Part shown: positions 61,555-64,000 of the stretch, in pieces | Numbering within the stretch: the first letter of the stretch is position 1 | How the letters are laid out: every line of letters starts with the position of its first letter | Program-made: the position numbers and the translations under genes | Origin: Melieria omissa | Taxonomy: Eukaryota > Arthropoda > Insecta > Diptera > Ulidiidae | Assembly (NCBI GenBank): GCA_963971225.1 | Contig: OZ020268.1 | Location: 46,674,404 to 46,738,403 of the forward strand | Length of the DNA: 64,000 nucleotides | Direction of reading: 5' to 3' | Notes under the pieces: model-generated | Told to the model about the DNA's origin: nothing | Databases searched by the model: none | What the model saw: only the letters and a program-made list of their open reading frames with translations

Positions 61555-62467
61555 TAACCATGCCATCTATCCTTTTTTTCGCGGGATACTCCCTTTTTTC
61601 AGCTTCTAAAAACCAATCCCGCGAACATTTTCGAAATCCTTTTTTTTTTATATAAATCCTTTTTTCTCATAGAAAATTCCCAACGCATACTGTTGAAAAA
61701 CAAATGACAAGGAGATGGTCAATAAAGCAGCTGAAGATATTTGAGTGGGCAATGTTGATGAGGACTCCAACATGGGAGGATGTTAAAGTGGTGATGTTAA
61801 AATTGGATGGGCTCAACTTGTAGGACACAAAACAAACAGCAGCGAAATTACACGCACAATATGGATACGTTGAAAATTACTGCAGCGATGATAAAATTAA
61901 ACACTAGAGAAATGACAATGGTTGCATTCCGGATCGATGGACAGAAATATTCAATCATTTGTATGCTGAAAACTGCGACTACACCGAGATAGCCAGTTTG
62001 ATTGAGTATATTTTGTGTTTGCCAGGGACGAGTGCTTCAGTTGAGAGAGTGTTTTCTGCCGTTAATAAATCTTGAACGGAAGAAAAGTCCCGACTAAAAC
62101 TCGACATTCTGAAAGCGATGCTCATGGTGAAATGCAACTTGACATATTCATGTGTAGAGTTCTACCACTTTTTGAAAACGAAATCTGATTTACTCCGCCA
62201 AATTGCTAAAAAGGGGAATTTTTCCACCATATGTGATGCCAATGCGTGTGCGATTGACTTTGAAGACGATGATGACGACGACAACGATGAAGTTGTAGCA
62301 ATGCTAGTGGATATGGATAAATAAAATATGTATTGTTTTTCATAAAATTTTAATTTTTAAATATTTTATTTCCTTTTTTTATGCTTTTTTCCAATTCGAA
62401 ATCCCGCGAAATTGTCAAACCTAGTCGATTTATCCTTCTTTTCAGCCAAAACGAGATCGCATGGTTA
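61555..62467 (+). mobile_element. hAT-family element with exact 8 bp target duplication and broken transposase C-terminus
   Basis: 913 bp starting TAACCATGCCATCT and ending with the reverse complement of TAACCATGCGATCT (13/14). CGTATGAG flanks both sides (61547-61554 and 62468-62475), an 8 bp duplication as made by hAT transposases. Inside, the plus strand reads DRWTEIFNHLYAE, YTEIASLIEYILCLPGTSA, SVERVFSAVNKS, a TGA stop where Trp is expected, TEEKSRLKLDILKAM and KCNLTYSCVEFYHFL, ending in an Asp-rich tail at 62324. This is the hATC dimerisation domain at the transposase C-terminus. The N-terminal and catalytic parts are missing, so it is an internally deleted, non-autonomous copy. Confidence 0.88.
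61936..62324 (+). pseudogene. hAT transposase C-terminal (hATC) remnant
   Basis: The hATC dimerisation domain runs from about 61936 (DRWTEIF) to the stop at 62322-62324. The hallmark LPGTSASVERVFS is intact; a single TGA near 62072 replaces the conserved Trp codon. The open part after it codes 68 residues from 62118. It is not expected to make a working transposase. Confidence 0.8.
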
Positions 62468-63535
62468 CGTATGAGTGATAACTCCTCATAGAGACGTATA
62501 CGGAATATTTTCATACACTCTGCTTTCAGTTGTGTGGCATCACTAACCAACTTGGTGCTCAAGGAAGTGCTATACGCTCCATTAGAGGAGCGAGCGCACG
62601 GACACTGCTAAATTGATGCTGCTATGGTATTTGACTATTTGAAAGTGCGCCTTTTGATAAGTTCAACCCGATGTTGATTAGGATTCGGACTTTGCTCTGA
62701 TCGCCACTTTGCTTCGCCACTCCGCGAAGAGTAACGTGTTGCGAATCTTGTAATTGTTGTAAGTTTTGTGTTTGTTTTTGTTCGCATATGTTTTCCAGAG
62801 GTGGGATTACCATACCAAATCACCGCATGGATGTCAATTGCATTGGATTTGTCCAATTTTTAAAATTCACCACCGAAAATTGGATTTCACTTCAATTTTT
62901 TTTTTAGGCAACTGTCACTACGATATTGAATATTCCAAGTTCGAACACTGATGTTGTTATGTTTTATTATAACAAAGCGAAACTAGGCATTTCATCCTTT
63001 AAAAAACTCAATGACGTAGGTATTTTATAAACTGGGAAAGTTTGCCCTGAAACACGAATCTACTTTCATCGCTAACCACATGAAGCAAAACCTGAACTTA
63101 AAAGCTGAAAGAAAAACTGCCAACCGCCGTTCGGATTCGGCATAAAACTGTAGGTCCCTTTCCCCATCCGCTTAAATTATGTGTTGTAGTCACGTTTGCC
63201 ACTCGATCACAATTTTGCTAACGAAATTTTCTTAGAAAAGTAACCAAAATGTAGAAGATGTAACCATATGAAGAAAAAACCAAGTTTCAGTCGTTTTTCT
63301 TTTGCATCTATGACATAGCTTTGTTGTGGTAGGTCGAAAATGTCCAAGCAAAAAAAAGAAGTAACGGAATGAACAAAGTCAATTATTACACGTTGATTTG
63401 TGATACATTTACTTATAGGGAAGAGAAGTTCTTTCACTTAGTTTCTAAGAACTAATTGTTCATAGACTTTAGAAGGAAGCCAATGATTTCGACAGAGCTG
63501 CGAAAGGGACCCAGAATGTGGTCCGCTTCTGCTAA
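62468..63535. other. intergenic spacer right of the hAT element
   Basis: No gene or repeat is recognised; contains only short frames without domains. Confidence 0.5.
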
Positions 63536-63859
63536 TCAGGCGCCGGCTGATATGCACGAGTATACCTTCTGCGCTAAAAAAGAAAATTATGAAAATCTTT
63601 GATTATATTTACACATACTTACGCCTTATTTGCTGTGTTGCGGTTAATGTGCGCATAATTTTTGTATGGACTTACGCAAATAGCGGATGCACAGATTACT
63701 CTTCTTCACAATTTCCTCACCAAGGCGAAATGGTTCCCAAAAGACCTCGTCTGGATCTACATTGAATTCAACAGATAGCGAAGAGAAGGCACTTACAATG
63801 GACCCAATGAGGTTTCCGAGTGGCAGTGCTTGCCGCACAATTCCCTTCTTTAACCTGAC
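63536..63859 (-). CDS. putative 3' end of an unrecognised minus-strand gene (partial)
   Basis: Two exons are proposed on the minus strand: 63859-63676 (acceptor TTATAG|, donor C|GTAAGT) and 63573-63536 (acceptor TTTTTTAG|, stop TGA). They join in phase to give 73 C-terminal residues, with GNLIGSIVSAFSS, FNVDPDEVFWEPF, LGEEIVKKSNLCIRY and the end YSCISAGA. Codon use and clean splice sites favour a real gene whose 5' exons lie beyond the right edge. Hydrophobic and Cys residues hint at a secreted or membrane product, but no family is recognised. It could also be a chance frame. Confidence 0.35.
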
Positions 63860-64000
63860 CTATAAATTGTTCATAAATTGTTATATAATAAAACAAGTTG
63901 ATATACGTATGTACTTTTGGAAATTATATGCATTTTTATTATATTTCATTATCAGTAATTGTAATGTAAGTAAATCTGTTCGCTCGTATGCAGGTTTGCA

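Overview
The window is nuclear DNA of a higher fly (Diptera, Schizophora). It is AT-rich, has spliced genes with GT-AG introns of 56 bp to 5.7 kb, and encodes proteins very close to Drosophila orthologues, especially the WDR5 orthologue. The dispersed repeats and long intergenic gaps fit a true fruit fly (Tephritidae) better than Drosophila itself, but the species cannot be fixed from sequence alone. From memory, wds, ATP7, vap and the ABCF1 and nardilysin genes are X-linked in Drosophila, which would place the window on Muller element A.

Layout: 1-4780 has no convincing gene and ends in a (TAAA)n-rich block. A six-exon CRAL-TRIO lipid-transfer gene runs on the minus strand (10360 down to 4781), with a 4 kb first intron full of transposon debris. 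10361-17541 is gene-poor and holds two nested miniature elements. Then come three plus-strand genes: wds/WDR5 (17542-18658), ABCF1 (19376-22010) and the copper ATPase ATP7 (24480-34350, four exons, 5.7 kb first intron with a diverged tandem array). 34351-43999 is intergenic and rich in mobile-element remnants. Nardilysin (Nrd1) lies on the minus strand (48574 to 44000, eight exons). vap/RasGAP (52223-56638, nine coding exons) is on the plus strand. 56639-63535 is intergenic with a complete small hAT-type element. The 3' end of an unrecognised minus-strand gene enters from the right edge.

The coding genes are unrelated housekeeping or signalling functions: H3K4 methylation scaffold, translation-associated ABC protein, copper export, M16 peptidase and Ras GTPase activation. 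They do not form a pathway. All exon chains were checked for reading phase across each splice junction and close without gaps.

The most unusual content is the non-coding part. At least five short elements with TTAA (or one-base-degraded TTAA) flanks and mutually different inverted ends, two pogo-like TA-flanked elements (one split by a TTAA element), a 913 bp hAT-type element with an exact 8 bp target duplication and a broken transposase C-terminus, and several non-LTR retrotransposon and mariner fossils are present. No novel multi-gene system was found.
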